Of a DNA stretch of 64,000 nucleotides, positions 1 to 9,545 are shown one piece after another. The notes under the pieces were generated by a model. That model was not told where the DNA came from. It saw only the letters and a program-made list of their open reading frames with translations, and searched no databases. This DNA is from Mariprofundus sp. KV. Its GTDB lineage: Bacteria; Pseudomonadota; Zetaproteobacteria; Mariprofundales; Mariprofundaceae. The translations under genes were made by a program, and so were the position numbers. The DNA lies in NCBI RefSeq assembly GCF_013387475.1, contig NZ_VWNB01000010.1:1-64000 (forward strand), written 5' to 3'. Positions within the stretch are counted from its first letter, which is position 1. Each line of letters opens with the position of its first letter.

Positions 1-1
1 G

Positions 2-88
2 GAAAGCCCATATTCTTCTTTAGATCGATATGAATCAGTGAACACAAAAAAACGACTCTATCTTGGGCTTCTTGCTCGGTTGAGATAA
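2..88 (+). other. possible 3' end of an upstream gene
   Basis: An open frame runs from the window edge to a TAA at 86-88, giving about 28 residues that end in ...RLYLGLLARLR. The composition looks protein-like, but no domain can be recognised in so short a piece. It may equally be chance. About 110 bases of apparently non-coding DNA separate it from the next gene. Confidence 0.25.
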
Positions 89-164
89 ACCTTAACCCCA
101 GACCTGCGTTTTCACACACTCTGGGCCGAAAGTCGCCCTTTGGGGCAGCCGGGTGAGGAACCAG

Positions 165-191
165 ATGGCGCGGATGAAGCGGGCAAGTTAA
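165..191 (+). other. mini-ORF ahead of the aminotransferase gene
   Basis: ATG at 165 is preceded by a fair Shine-Dalgarno (GTGAGGAA, 153-160) and opens an 8-codon frame, MARMKRAS, ending at TAA 189-191. It stops 9 bases before the aminotransferase ATG, which itself has no obvious ribosome site. Ribosomes could reload from the mini-ORF. This is inference only; no attenuator or codon bias was seen. Confidence 0.2.
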
Positions 192-200
192 GCTGCTGGC

Positions 201-1343
201 ATGCGACGAATTGATCAGATTGAACCGTTTCGGGTGATGCAGCTTCTGGAGCGCGCCAAGGAGTTTGAGGCCGAAGGGCGCAAGATCATCCATATGGAGA
301 TCGGCGAGCCCGATTTTCCAACGCCTGCCTCGGTGGTTGCAGCGGCAAAGGTCGCACTTGATAGCGGTGACAACTTCTACACCCCCTCTACCGGCAGCCC
401 TGTGCTGCAAAAGGCATTAAGTGACTGGTATCTGGATGAGTACGGACTCTCCGTTGCACCTGAGCGCATTCTGATCACCCCCGGCACCTCCGGTGCGTTC
501 AGCCTGATCTATGCTGCCCTGCTTGAAGCGGGTGAATCGGTACTGCTCTCTGACCCCGGTTACCCCTGCCAGCGTAATTTCATCCGCCTGACGGGTGCAG
601 AACCGATCAATGTTCCGGTCGGGCCTGAGACGCGTTATCACCTCTCCGCTGAACTGATTGAGAACAACTGGCGAAAGGGCACCCGCGCTGCGGTGGTGAT
701 TAACCCCTCCAATCCGACCGGCACGCTGATTGAGGATCGTGAGCTTAAAGCGGTTGCTGAAACCTGCCGCAGACTCGGCGGTTATCTGATCTCCGATGAG
801 ATCTATCACGGACTCACCTACGGCACCAAAGCGCGCTGCGCGCTGGAGTTCGATGAACATGCCATCATTGTTAACGGCTTCTCCAAGCGCTGGGCGATGA
901 CCGGCTGGCGTGTCGGCTGGGTCATTGTGCCCGATGCGCTGATCGATGCCTGTCGTCGCGTGATGCAGAATATCTTTATCGCTGCCCCCACCCTCTCCCA
1001 GTATGCCGCCACAGCGGCACTGCAGAACAGCGATGATATTGAGGCCATGCGACTGGCATATAGTGAGCGTCGCAGTTACCTGCTGGCTGAACTGCCCAAG
1101 CTCGGTTTCAATATTGTGGTGGAGCCGCAGGGGGCATTTTATATCTATGCCGATGTCAGTGGCATCACCGATGATTCGCGCGAATTCTGCTGGCAGATGC
1201 TTGAAGAGGCTGGTGTGGCGATCACGCCGGGTGAGGATTTCGGCAGCTACAAATCGGCCCGTCATCTGCGCTTCTCCTACGCCACCGGCCTGGATGACAT
1301 TCGCGAAGGCATCAAACGCATTCGCCAACATCTGGCCATTTAG
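201..1343 (+). CDS. pyridoxal-phosphate-dependent aminotransferase, class I/II
   Basis: Fold-type I aminotransferase of the aspartate/alanine aminotransferase class, moving an amino group from an amino acid to a 2-oxo acid in the cytoplasm. The NPSNPTG loop lies near residue 168. The PLP-binding SDEIYHGL segment follows, and the Schiff-base lysine sits in GFSKRWAMTGWR near residue 229; the carboxylate-binding arginine is in RHLRFSYA near the C-terminus. The length of 380 residues is normal for the family. The start is the first ATG that keeps the usual N-terminal RRIDQIEPF...; it has a weak ribosome site, so translation may depend on the mini-ORF just upstream. The exact substrate cannot be told from sequence. 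It is monocistronic as far as I can see, with about 110 bases before the cytochrome gene. Confidence 0.9.
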   Translation: MRRIDQIEPFRVMQLLERAKEFEAEGRKIIHMEIGEPDFPTPASVVAAAKVALDSGDNFYTPSTGSPVLQKALSDWYLDEYGLSVAPERILITPGTSGAFSLIYAALLEAGESVLLSDPGYPCQRNFIRLTGAEPINVPVGPETRYHLSAELIENNWRKGTRAAVVINPSNPTGTLIEDRELKAVAETCRRLGGYLISDEIYHGLTYGTKARCALEFDEHAIIVNGFSKRWAMTGWRVGWVIVPDALIDACRRVMQNIFIAAPTLSQYAATAALQNSDDIEAMRLAYSERRSYLLAELPKLGFNIVVEPQGAFYIYADVSGITDDSREFCWQMLEEAGVAITPGEDFGSYKSARHLRFSYATGLDDIREGIKRIRQHLAI

Positions 1344-1453
1344 GGCTATTTCTCCCCAAAAGGCTGCACTTATCGAGAAAAACTGAAGATTATTGCTTGA
1401 ACAGATTCTGTTTTCAGCGTTAGTGTGACTGCCGATTATCTGGGGAGGTGGTC

Positions 1454-2005
1454 ATGTTCAAATATTCGCTTCGACTTGTCATCACACTGCTGGCCATGTT
1501 TACAACACAAGCGGCTTTTGCTGATGCCGAGAAAAAGATGCAGATCTGTATCGGCTGCCACGGGCTTGAGAGCAGCACTTCGCCCGAATACCCCAACCTT
1601 GCCGGTCAGAATGCCCGATATATCTTCAATCAGGTGCAGAATTTCAAAAACGGCAGCCGCGACGATTTCACCATGACCATGATGGTTGAAGCGATCAGTG
1701 ATGAAGATATTCAGAAGATCTCTGAGGCCTATGCCAAAATCACCCCTGCGAAAAACAAGGCAGATGCCAAACTGGCCGCCAAAGGCAAGGTGATTTTTGA
1801 AGAGGTCTGTATCGCCTGCCATGGCGCCTCTGGCATGGGGGATGAGAATATCGCCCGTCTGGCCAGCCAGAAATCGGTCTATATCGTCAAACAGCTCAAG
1901 GCATTTAAGAGTGGTGCGCGCAAAAACGATACCATGCCGGATGTTGCCGCAGCGCTGAGTGTGGATGATATGAAGGCCGTCGCCGAATTCATCTCCGGCC
2001 TCTGA
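1454..2005 (+). CDS. diheme cytochrome c, c4-like, exported
   Basis: Periplasmic electron carrier with two covalent hemes. A signal peptide (MFKYSLRLVITLLAMFTTQAAFA) precedes two class I cytochrome c domains, each with one CxxCH motif: CIGCHG near residue 35 and CIACHG near residue 122. Methionines that could be axial ligands follow in each half (TMTMM and NDTMPD). The two-domain layout and about 184 residues match the cytochrome c4/c553 group, which passes electrons to terminal oxidases. I prefer ATG 1454 over the GTG two codons upstream, because GGGGAGG at 1442-1448 lies 5 bases before it. It stands alone between the aminotransferase gene and secA. In an iron- or sulfur-oxidising host it would fit periplasmic electron transfer, but that is inference. 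Confidence 0.9.
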   Translation: MFKYSLRLVITLLAMFTTQAAFADAEKKMQICIGCHGLESSTSPEYPNLAGQNARYIFNQVQNFKNGSRDDFTMTMMVEAISDEDIQKISEAYAKITPAKNKADAKLAAKGKVIFEEVCIACHGASGMGDENIARLASQKSVYIVKQLKAFKSGARKNDTMPDVAAALSVDDMKAVAEFISGL

Positions 2006-2140
2006 CCCCCTTTTCAGACTCAGGCTGACGCCTTTTTCCCCTATTCGCTTCGACTTTGCCATCGTCAGTGTTATGCTGCGCATCCCTGATGCCTGCCGGA
2101 AATGGCGCTGCATTGAGATTCAATCGGAGTACACACCATC

Positions 2141-4819
2141 ATGTTTAAAGTCCTGACCAAGCTGTTCGGTAGCCGCAATGACCGTTTATTAAAAGAACTG
2201 TGGCCTATGACCGAGCAGATCAATGCACTGGAAGCTGATATGCAGGCCCTCTCTGATGAAGAGCTGGCCGCCAAAACGGTTGAATTCCGCCAGCGTCTGG
2301 CTGATGGCGCCACTGTTGATGATCTGCTTTTCGAAGCCTTTGCCGTGGTTCGTGAAGCCTCTGTGCGCACACTCGGCCTGCGTCATTTCGACGCCCAGCT
2401 GATCGGCGGTATCATTCTGCATCAGGGTAAGATTGCCGAAATGAAGACCGGTGAGGGAAAAACCCTGACCGCCACACTCTCCGTCTACCTTAACGCCCTG
2501 CCGGGTAAAGGTGCACATGTGATCACTGTGAACGATTATCTTGCACGTCGTGATGCCGAGATGATGGGCAAGCTCTACGGCTTCCTCGGTCTGACGACCG
2601 GCGTCATCGTGCATGGCATCAGCAATGATGAGCGCCAGGCTGCTTATGGCTGCGACATCACCTACGGCACCAATAACGAATTCGGCTTTGACTACCTGCG
2701 CGACAACATGGCTTTTACCGCTGAAGAGCTGGTTCAGCGCGGCCACCACTACGCCATCGTCGATGAGGTCGATTCGATCCTGATCGATGAGGCACGTACG
2801 CCGCTGATTATCTCCGGCCCTGCCGAGCAGGCCACCGAGCTCTACAGTCAGGCTGATGGCCTGATCAAACAGCTTAATGAAGAGGATTATGATAAAGATG
2901 AGAAGGATCGTGCGGTCTCCTACACCGAGATCGGTAATGATCATGTGGAGCAGCTCTTCCGCGATGCCGGCCTGCTCACCAACGGCAACCTCTACGACCC
3001 TGAAAATGTAAACCTGATGCATGCCGCCACTCAGGCGCTGCGTGCCAACACCCTCTTCACCCGCGAATCCGACTACATCGTGCGCAGCGATGAGGTGATC
3101 ATTATTGATGAATTCACCGGCCGCATGATGCCCGGTCGCCGCTACTCCGATGGCCTGCATCAGGCACTGGAGGCCAAAGAGGGTGTCACTGTTCAGCCTG
3201 AGAACCAGACGCTGGCTTCGATCACCTTCCAGAACTACTTCCGTATGTATGGCAAACTGGCAGGTATGACCGGTACTGCTGATACTGAAGCTGAAGAGTT
3301 CGAGAAGATCTACAAACTGGAAGTGGTCATTGTTCCGACCAACAAGGATATGATCCGTAACGATGTCGCCGATGTGATCTATCGCGATGAAGAGGATAAG
3401 TTCGAAGCGATTGTCAACGATATCGAAGCTGTCCATAAAGAGGGCGTACCGCTGCTGGTGGGCACCATCTCGATTGAAAAATCGGAATACCTCTCCGAAC
3501 AGTTGAAAAAGAGGGGCATCAAACACGAGGTGCTCAACGCCAAACACCACGAGCGTGAAGCGGAGATCGTATCTCAGGCCGGACGTAAAGGTGCAGTCAC
3601 CATCGCCACCAACATGGCGGGCCGTGGTACCGATATCATGCTCGGTGGCAATCCGGACATGCTGATTGCCCAGTTGTCTGACAAGCTCAGCGATGCAGAG
3701 CGTGCAGCCAAAGCTGAAGAGATCAGAGCGACCTGCCTGGCCGAGCATAACGAGGTTGTAGCACTCGGTGGCCTGCATATTCTCGGTACCGAACGCCATG
3801 AATCACGCCGTATCGATAACCAGCTGCGTGGCCGTTCAGGTCGTCAGGGCGATCCGGGTACAACCCGCTTCTACCTCTCGCTTGAAGATGATCTGATGCG
3901 TATCTTCGGCGGTGAGAAGATGCAGGCGATGCTGACCAAGATGGGCTTTGAGAAGGGTGAAGCGATTGAGCACCCGTGGGTGACCAAAGCCATTGAGAAC
4001 TCGCAGAAGAAGGTGGAAGGTCGCAACTTCGATATCCGTAAGCAGCTGCTCGAATATGATGATGTGATGAACCAGCAGCGTGATGTGGTCTACTCCCAGC
4101 GCCGTGAACTGCTCAGTGCCGAAGATGTGCATGATGTGATTGATGATATGCAGGCAGACATTGCCGCACGCCTTGGTGCTGAATTCCTGCAGGGACACCC
4201 CGAAGAGTGGCACATGGATGAGCTTCAGGAAGCACTGATGGAGCGACTCACCGTTGATGGTGACCCCAAAGAGTGGCTCTCGCACGATGATGTTGAAACA
4301 TCTGAAGATATGGATGCCAAGATCAAAAATGCACTGAAAGAGCACATGGCAGCCAAAGAGGAGATCACCGGTGCCGAGCAGATGCGCGGCTTTGAGAAGT
4401 ATCTGGTACTGCAGATTCTCGACCATCACTGGAAAGAGCATCTGCTGGCGATGGATCACCTGCGCCAGAGTGTTGGCCTGCGCGGTTACGCCCAGAAGCA
4501 ACCGATTCAGGAGTACAAGCGTGAATCATTTGAACTCTTTGAAGCGATGCTCGATAAGGTGCGCGAGCAGACCATGATTGCCCTGCACAGTGTTGAGGTA
4601 GAGAGACCGACCCCTGTTGTTGAGCAGGAGGAGGCCACTACACCTGTGATCGAGCAGCAGCGCGAAGCGACTCCGGTGAGCTATAACCATGGCGAATCAG
4701 ATGACGCTGAAGAGGGCTCACACACCTACAAACGTGACCATCCCAAGGTTGGCCGTAACGATCCCTGCCCATGTGGATCGGGCAAGAAATACAAGCAGTG
4801 CCACGGAAAACACGCCTGA
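2141..4819 (+). CDS. secA: preprotein translocase ATPase SecA
   Basis: Motor ATPase that drives unfolded preproteins through SecYEG at the inner membrane. Walker A is MKTGEGKT near residue 103 and the DEAD-box equivalent is [13 protein letters not shown] near residue 208. The preprotein-crosslinking region, the second helicase domain ([15 protein letters not shown]) and the [12 protein letters not shown] motif VI all follow in order. The C-terminus ends in a complete zinc/SecB-binding motif ([13 protein letters not shown]). The 892-residue length is standard. It begins 135 bases after the cytochrome gene and has its own upstream region; argJ follows on the same strand after 87 bases. Confidence 0.98.
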   Translation: MFKVLTKLFGSRNDRLLKELWPMTEQINALEADMQALSDEELAAKTVEFRQRLADGATVDDLLFEAFAVVREASVRTLGLRHFDAQLIGGIILHQGKIAEMKTGEGKTLTATLSVYLNALPGKGAHVITVNDYLARRDAEMMGKLYGFLGLTTGVIVHGISNDERQAAYGCDITYGTNNEFGFDYLRDNMAFTAEELVQRGHHYAIVDEVDSILIDEARTPLIISGPAEQATELYSQADGLIKQLNEEDYDKDEKDRAVSYTEIGNDHVEQLFRDAGLLTNGNLYDPENVNLMHAATQALRANTLFTRESDYIVRSDEVIIIDEFTGRMMPGRRYSDGLHQALEAKEGVTVQPENQTLASITFQNYFRMYGKLAGMTGTADTEAEEFEKIYKLEVVIVPTNKDMIRNDVADVIYRDEEDKFEAIVNDIEAVHKEGVPLLVGTISIEKSEYLSEQLKKRGIKHEVLNAKHHEREAEIVSQAGRKGAVTIATNMAGRGTDIMLGGNPDMLIAQLSDKLSDAERAAKAEEIRATCLAEHNEVVALGGLHILGTERHESRRIDNQLRGRSGRQGDPGTTRFYLSLEDDLMRIFGGEKMQAMLTKMGFEKGEAIEHPWVTKAIENSQKKVEGRNFDIRKQLLEYDDVMNQQRDVVYSQRRELLSAEDVHDVIDDMQADIAARLGAEFLQGHPEEWHMDELQEALMERLTVDGDPKEWLSHDDVETSEDMDAKIKNALKEHMAAKEEITGAEQMRGFEKYLVLQILDHHWKEHLLAMDHLRQSVGLRGYAQKQPIQEYKRESFELFEAMLDKVREQTMIALHSVEVERPTPVVEQEEATTPVIEQQREATPVSYNHGESDDAEEGSHTYKRDHPKVGRNDPCPCGSGKKYKQCHGKHA

Positions 4820-4906
4820 TTCAGCTTGTTGTAACATGAAAAAGCCTTACGATGCAGTCGTTGTGGCTTAATAAATCAGTTCGAATTCGGACGAGGAACA
4901 GCGCTT

Positions 4907-6130
4907 ATGCCAGTCAATCAGCCTGAGCTTTCACCACCCCTGCCAGTACCCGGCTTTCGAGTCGGCACTGCCTCCTGCGGCGTCAAATCACCGGCGCTTA
5001 AAGGTAAACGTCAGGATCTGACACTGATCGTCTCCGATGTCGATTGTCATGCGGCAGGCGTATTCACCCGTAACCGCTTTCGTGCCGCCTGTGTACGCTG
5101 GGGTGAGAAGACACTGGCAAGCCATGCTGAGCAAGTGCGAGCCATTGTTGCCAATGCCGGCAATGCCAATGCAGGACTTGGCGAGATGGAGACCGTCTGG
5201 GGCAAACAGCTGATTGAGGCGGGCGCCGATGCTGCCGGTGTGGATGCAGCGTGCGTACTCTCCGCCTCCACCGGCGTGATCGGCACACCATTCCCTATTG
5301 AGCGCATTCAAGCCAATATGTTTGAGGCTGCCGACTCACTCACTGCTGACAACTGGGAAGCTGCCGCCAATGCTATCCGCACCACCGACACCTTTGCCAA
5401 ATGGTCGTCAGCGCAGATCGAGATCGATGGCAACAGCTACACACTCACCGGTATCGCTAAAGGCAGCGGTATGATCCATCCGAATATGGCCACCATGCTC
5501 GGTTTTGTCGCCACCGATGCTCCAATTGCTGCAGCAGTGTTGCAGCCGATGCTTAAACGCGTCGCCAACCGCTCGTTCAACTGCATCAGTGTCGATGGTG
5601 ACACCTCAACCAATGATACCCTCTATCTGCTCTCATCGGGTATCGGCCTCGGCCATGCACCTCTCTCTGATACAGCACTTTTTGAACAGGCGCTGACCAA
5701 TCTCTGCATCGAACTGGCACAGCAGATTGTGCGCGATGGCGAAGGCGTCTCGAAATTTGTCACCATTGAAGTTACTGGTGCTGCCAGTGAAGCGGATGCC
5801 CGCACTGTTGGCCGTGCCGTTGCCGTCTCGCCACTGGTGAAAACAGCCTTTGCCGGATCTGACGCCAACTGGGGACGCATCCTCTCTGCCGTGGGTAACT
5901 CCGGTGTAGCGATCGACACCAACGCCATCACCCTGTCAGCCGATGATCTGCTGATGTTTGAGAAGGGTAATCTGCACCCTGATTACAGGGATGACGAGGG
6001 CATGGCGATCTTTGCTAACGATGAGTTCACCATCTCGCTCGATCTGGGCATGGGCGACGCATCCGCCACCATCTGGACAGGTGATCTGACCCACGAATAT
6101 ATTGTCATCAATGCCGAGTACCGCACCTGA
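4907..6130 (+). CDS. argJ: ArgJ, glutamate N-acetyltransferase (ornithine acetyltransferase)
   Basis: Moves the acetyl group from N-acetylornithine to glutamate, giving ornithine in the cyclic arginine pathway; some members also use acetyl-CoA. The autocleavage motif KGSGMIHPNMATMLGF lies at about residues 184-199, with the threonine near 195 becoming the nucleophile at the N-terminus of the beta chain. The 407-residue length is normal. GAGGAA lies 8 bases before the ATG. A Nudix gene overlaps or abuts the 3' end. The partner genes argG, argF and argD lie 50 kb away, so the pathway is scattered. Confidence 0.97.
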   Translation: MPVNQPELSPPLPVPGFRVGTASCGVKSPALKGKRQDLTLIVSDVDCHAAGVFTRNRFRAACVRWGEKTLASHAEQVRAIVANAGNANAGLGEMETVWGKQLIEAGADAAGVDAACVLSASTGVIGTPFPIERIQANMFEAADSLTADNWEAAANAIRTTDTFAKWSSAQIEIDGNSYTLTGIAKGSGMIHPNMATMLGFVATDAPIAAAVLQPMLKRVANRSFNCISVDGDTSTNDTLYLLSSGIGLGHAPLSDTALFEQALTNLCIELAQQIVRDGEGVSKFVTIEVTGAASEADARTVGRAVAVSPLVKTAFAGSDANWGRILSAVGNSGVAIDTNAITLSADDLLMFEKGNLHPDYRDDEGMAIFANDEFTISLDLGMGDASATIWTGDLTHEYIVINAEYRT

Positions 6131-6522
6131 AGGGCATCGCTATTGCACTGGTTGTCCCGTTCGATGGTGATGGCAATGTGCTACTGTTAAAGCGGGACTC
6201 CGGTCAACACTGCGGCGACCTCTGGTCTTTCCCCGGTGGTAAAATTGAGACAGGTGAATCACCCAAAACAGCTGCTATTCGCGAACTAAGCGAGGAGACC
6301 GGACTGGAAGGCAACGACTGGCAACTCCTTGGTGACTCCACCTTTGAATACCCTGACCGCCTGCTCCACTTTTTCCTCTTCAGCTGCCAGTGTCACCATC
6401 CCGAAGCGCTTGCCTGTGAATCCAGCCACCTCTGGAGCGAACCCGATCAGCTATCGAGCTATCCGATGCCCGATGCCAACAAGGCGCTATTGCATATCAT
6501 TCAAGCAAAGCTTAAGGATTAA
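6127..6522 (+). CDS. Nudix hydrolase, MutT-like, with non-standard start
   Basis: Hydrolyses nucleoside diphosphates linked to another moiety; the short MutT-like form suggests an oxidised-nucleotide sanitiser. The Nudix box begins at GGKIETGESPKTAAIREL and ends SEETG, with all core glutamates present. The only ATG/GTG/TTG in frame is GTG 6178, but the frame upstream of it encodes GIAIALVVPFDGDGNVLLLKR, which is the expected first beta-hairpin of the Nudix fold. The frame is open only from 6085 and contains no ATG, GTG or TTG before 6178. I therefore suggest CTG 6127, which overlaps the argJ stop as CTGA, or ATC/ATT nearby. GTG 6178 would remove the first strand. The stop lies 6 bases from the convergent kinase gene. 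Confidence 0.8.
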   Translation: MKGIAIALVVPFDGDGNVLLLKRDSGQHCGDLWSFPGGKIETGESPKTAAIRELSEETGLEGNDWQLLGDSTFEYPDRLLHFFLFSCQCHHPEALACESSHLWSEPDQLSSYPMPDANKALLHIIQAKLKD

Positions 6523-6528
6523 TCCAGA

Positions 6529-8667
6529 CTATTTTCTGAGCTGATCATGTATAATCTGACTCAGTAGCGCGGCTTGGCAGGGCTTGTAAATCACTGGTGC
6601 ATCAACGGAACCAACATCACTCTCCAGAGTGTCATGCATATCGTAACCCGTAGAAAAAATAATTCTGGTTGCTGGTCTTATAGAGAGAATCTGTTTTGCA
6701 GCATCTACCCCTGTCATGCCGGGCATCACCAAATCGAGAATGGCAACATCAATCTCATCGAGATGTTTCTCGAACAGATGCACTGCCTCAAGGCCATCGT
6801 TGGCGACGATGCTTCTATAACCGAATGACTCTACGATCCTGCCCTGTGCCTGCAGAAGAACCGAATCATCATCCGCAATTAATATGCACTCTCCGTGCCC
6901 TTTTATCACCGACTGATCTGTGACTTTGACCTCTTCCTGCCTCTCAAAGTCGAGAGGAAGATAGATGCGGAACTCTGTTCCCCTGCCAACCTCGCTATCA
7001 ACAACCAGACTCCCCCCCGCCTGCTTAATCGCACCATAAGCCATCGAGAGACCCAGTCCGCTCCCCTCATCAACCGGCTTGGTGGTGAAGAAGGGGTCAA
7101 ACACCCTATCAGCAACCTCCTTTGACATGCCGCAGCCGTTATCTCTTAATGAGAGGCAGATATGCCGCTCCTCCTCCACCTCAGGCCTTAAGCGCAGCAG
7201 CGAATCCTTACTGTTAAATATCTGTACTTTTAACGTGATCTTTGGGTTCTTCACCCCCTTCAGGGCATATTGCGCATTCTTGATGAGATTGATCAGTATC
7301 TGCTGTACCTGTGACTCGTTCCAATAGACATACACATCACTCTCGCAGGGAAGAAATTCAAATTGAATGGAGGTGGGAATCATTGAACTTACCATTAAAC
7401 AGGCCTTTTGAAGGCATTGATTCAACTCTATAGAGTCCATCAAGACTGTATCCTGACGCGCGTAACTCAGGATGTGTCGAATATGGGTTGCAACACTGGA
7501 ACAGATCTCCTCTATGGCTGATATATGCCTGATCGTATCCCTGTCCTTATTGGCCAGTCCTTTCTCTAACAGATATATATTACCGGTAATGCCAGCCAGG
7601 GCATTGTTAAAGTCATGAGCTATGCCACCGGCAAGTGTTCCGAGTGCTTCCAGTTTCTTACTCTTGAAAAAGTTCTCTTCCAGCCGCTTGTACTCACTCA
7701 AATCAGACTGATTGGCTACATAGTGGGTCGTCTCACCGGCATTATCAAAAATGGGGGCAATGGTCATCAGAGCCGGATATAAGGTGCCATCTTTTCTGCG
7801 GTTGATCAGCTCCCCCTGCCAAACCATGCCGCTGGTGATCGTAGACCACAAAGATTCATAAAATGTTCGCTCCTGCTTACCACTGCTTAACATATTGGGA
7901 TTATTACCAAGCGTCTCTTCGGCTGAATAGCCGGTCATGCGGCAAAAGGCATCATTTACAAATTCAATCACACCATCTCTATTGGCAATGATTGCCGCCT
8001 CGCCAGAGTGCTCCAGTGCCTGCGAAAGCCGAGTCGATTGCTGGAGTGCCAAAGCCTGCCCTTTCTGACTACGCGCTAGCATCAACAGTAACAGAGTGAA
8101 CAGCAGCAGAGTGAGTCCAAACAACACCATGAAAATATTGCGCTGCTTCTCCATGCTGACGGCAACACCTTCATGCACCTCTTCATCAAGCTGATTGGCA
8201 ACCATCTCTGTTGATGAGAAGAGGTGATCATGCACAAAGTCCTCATCCGCATCCCGATTCAAAATCTCAGCGTTCTTTTCAAGGTAACTGGATAAAAAAT
8301 CAAGGTGCTCTTTCAGATGGTTCAGGGATTCATATGAGAGATGCTCCAAAGAGAGATCGTCAGAGATACGCCCCATCTGAACCCGGTCACCCTGCAAAAA
8401 GGAGGCACTCTTATTGATTCTTTCCAGCAGTATGGCAACAAAATTCATATCGAGCGATGACGGCTTCACCTCTGTCTCTTCATGAATCTGATAGTGGGTC
8501 TGGGATAACTCCACCCTGAGCTGCATAACCTTATCAACCAGTAGCGCACTGTTTTTTAACAGCTCCTGCCCCGACTGATGCGTCCAGACCAGCACCAGCA
8601 GGGTCACAATCAGCAGCCCCCCCAACGCAGCAACAGGCCTGCTATTGACCATAGCCGCCACACTCAT
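6529..8667 (-). CDS. membrane hybrid sensor histidine kinase (PAS, HisKA, HATPase, receiver)
   Basis: Inner-membrane signalling kinase. Two transmembrane helices (about residues 14-30 and 175-197) bracket a roughly 145-residue periplasmic helical sensor. A PAS domain with the FCRMTGYSAEE motif follows. The HisKA phospho-site histidine lies in GGIAHDFNN near residue 350. The ATPase has its N box NLIKNAQYAL, G1 box DNGCGM and G2 box GSGLGLSMAYG. A C-terminal receiver has the acidic DDD near residue 600 and phospho-acceptor Asp in ILDLVMPG near 645. No DNA-binding domain is present, so it must pass phosphate on or act by protein contact. It is divergent from the LuxR-type regulator at 8879, about 210 bases away, a possible but unproven partner. 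The signal is unknown. Confidence 0.93.
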   Translation of the reverse strand: MSVAAMVNSRPVAALGGLLIVTLLVLVWTHQSGQELLKNSALLVDKVMQLRVELSQTHYQIHEETEVKPSSLDMNFVAILLERINKSASFLQGDRVQMGRISDDLSLEHLSYESLNHLKEHLDFLSSYLEKNAEILNRDADEDFVHDHLFSSTEMVANQLDEEVHEGVAVSMEKQRNIFMVLFGLTLLLFTLLLLMLARSQKGQALALQQSTRLSQALEHSGEAAIIANRDGVIEFVNDAFCRMTGYSAEETLGNNPNMLSSGKQERTFYESLWSTITSGMVWQGELINRRKDGTLYPALMTIAPIFDNAGETTHYVANQSDLSEYKRLEENFFKSKKLEALGTLAGGIAHDFNNALAGITGNIYLLEKGLANKDRDTIRHISAIEEICSSVATHIRHILSYARQDTVLMDSIELNQCLQKACLMVSSMIPTSIQFEFLPCESDVYVYWNESQVQQILINLIKNAQYALKGVKNPKITLKVQIFNSKDSLLRLRPEVEEERHICLSLRDNGCGMSKEVADRVFDPFFTTKPVDEGSGLGLSMAYGAIKQAGGSLVVDSEVGRGTEFRIYLPLDFERQEEVKVTDQSVIKGHGECILIADDDSVLLQAQGRIVESFGYRSIVANDGLEAVHLFEKHLDEIDVAILDLVMPGMTGVDAAKQILSIRPATRIIFSTGYDMHDTLESDVGSVDAPVIYKPCQAALLSQIIHDQLRK

Positions 8668-8878
8668 CTTGCAATCTCAAGATGCTTCACTTGAGAAAAA
8701 ATCGGAATCTGCATCACCACCTCACTTAAGGTATTAGTTAAGACCACAAATCAGATAAAGTGAATAGGAGTTGTTCCCGAATTTACAGGCCAGCTTCATA
8801 TTTTGACATTGGCACGCATAATGCTTTGATATCCACACATATATCAGGGCACGCTGCGCTACAGGCAGCAGGAGTTTG

Positions 8879-9523
8879 ATGCTTATGCAGATTCAGTTGA
8901 TCAGCGAGACAAACTTAATTCGCCGTGGACTGCTCTGCCTGCTGGAGAGTGAGATGGATTTATGTGTCATTTCGCCGCAAGTCACATGCTCACCGCCCAG
9001 CTGCTATCAAGCCTGCCATTCAGATAAAACAGACCTTGTTGTGATGGATACCACCGCCGGAAAACACAGCTGCATTGACTGCATTCGTCAAATCACCAAG
9101 CGACATCCCAATGTAAAAATCCTTGTTATCATCTGGCGCGATCATTTTACTCAGGTTAATGAGGCCCTTAATAATGGAGCTCTGGGCGTGATTGCAATGG
9201 AGGCGGATCAAGCCCTGCTGCTTCAAGCCATCCGCACCGTTGCTGCGGGCCAGCAATTTGTTGATCCCGCTCTGCAGCAGGCACTGGCTGATAGGCCTTA
9301 CCAGCAGCTGATCGACCCGTTTGATATCCTTTCGGCAAGAGAACAAACGATTCTGCACCTGATCCTGAAAGGGCTGAATAGCGATGAGTGCGCAAAGCGA
9401 CTGCATATCAGCAAAAAAACAGTCGCCAATCACTATACCCAAATCAAGAAAAAAATGGCTGTTAGTGACCTGGGCCAACTGACCCGGCTGGCAATACGCC
9501 ATAATCTGATAAAACCGGTCTAA
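8879..9523 (+). CDS. NarL/LuxR-type regulator with a degenerate, cysteine-rich receiver
   Basis: DNA-binding regulator with an N-terminal receiver-like domain (about residues 1-120) and a C-terminal LuxR helix-turn-helix (LSAREQTILHLILKGLNS... onward, about 150-200). The presumed phospho-acceptor Asp is kept in LVVMDTT. The acidic pair at the N-terminus is reduced to SE, and the conserved lysine after the fourth strand is replaced (LGVIAMEA), so normal phosphorylation is doubtful. Seven cysteines fall in the first 75 or so residues, including CSPPSC and CIDC, which is unusual. AGGAG lies at 8870-8874; ATG 8879 or ATG 8885 could be used. It is divergent from the hybrid kinase and convergent with xerC. 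Confidence 0.85.
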   Translation: MLMQIQLISETNLIRRGLLCLLESEMDLCVISPQVTCSPPSCYQACHSDKTDLVVMDTTAGKHSCIDCIRQITKRHPNVKILVIIWRDHFTQVNEALNNGALGVIAMEADQALLLQAIRTVAAGQQFVDPALQQALADRPYQQLIDPFDILSAREQTILHLILKGLNSDECAKRLHISKKTVANHYTQIKKKMAVSDLGQLTRLAIRHNLIKPV

Positions 9524-9545
9524 TACCATCACAACCTGAACCGGC

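Noticed and set aside
1463-2056. 15-base direct repeat TATTCGCTTCGACTT at 1463 and 2042
   Set aside because: One copy is inside the cytochrome signal peptide coding region, the other before secA; too short and with no shared flanks.
2189-3799. 536-codon open frame on the minus strand
   Set aside because: It is the antisense shadow of secA; composition is not protein-like and it has no ribosome site.
4842-4869. Terminator between secA and argJ
   Set aside because: AAGCC/GGCTT with an inner ACGA/TCGT pair is weak and has no T-run.
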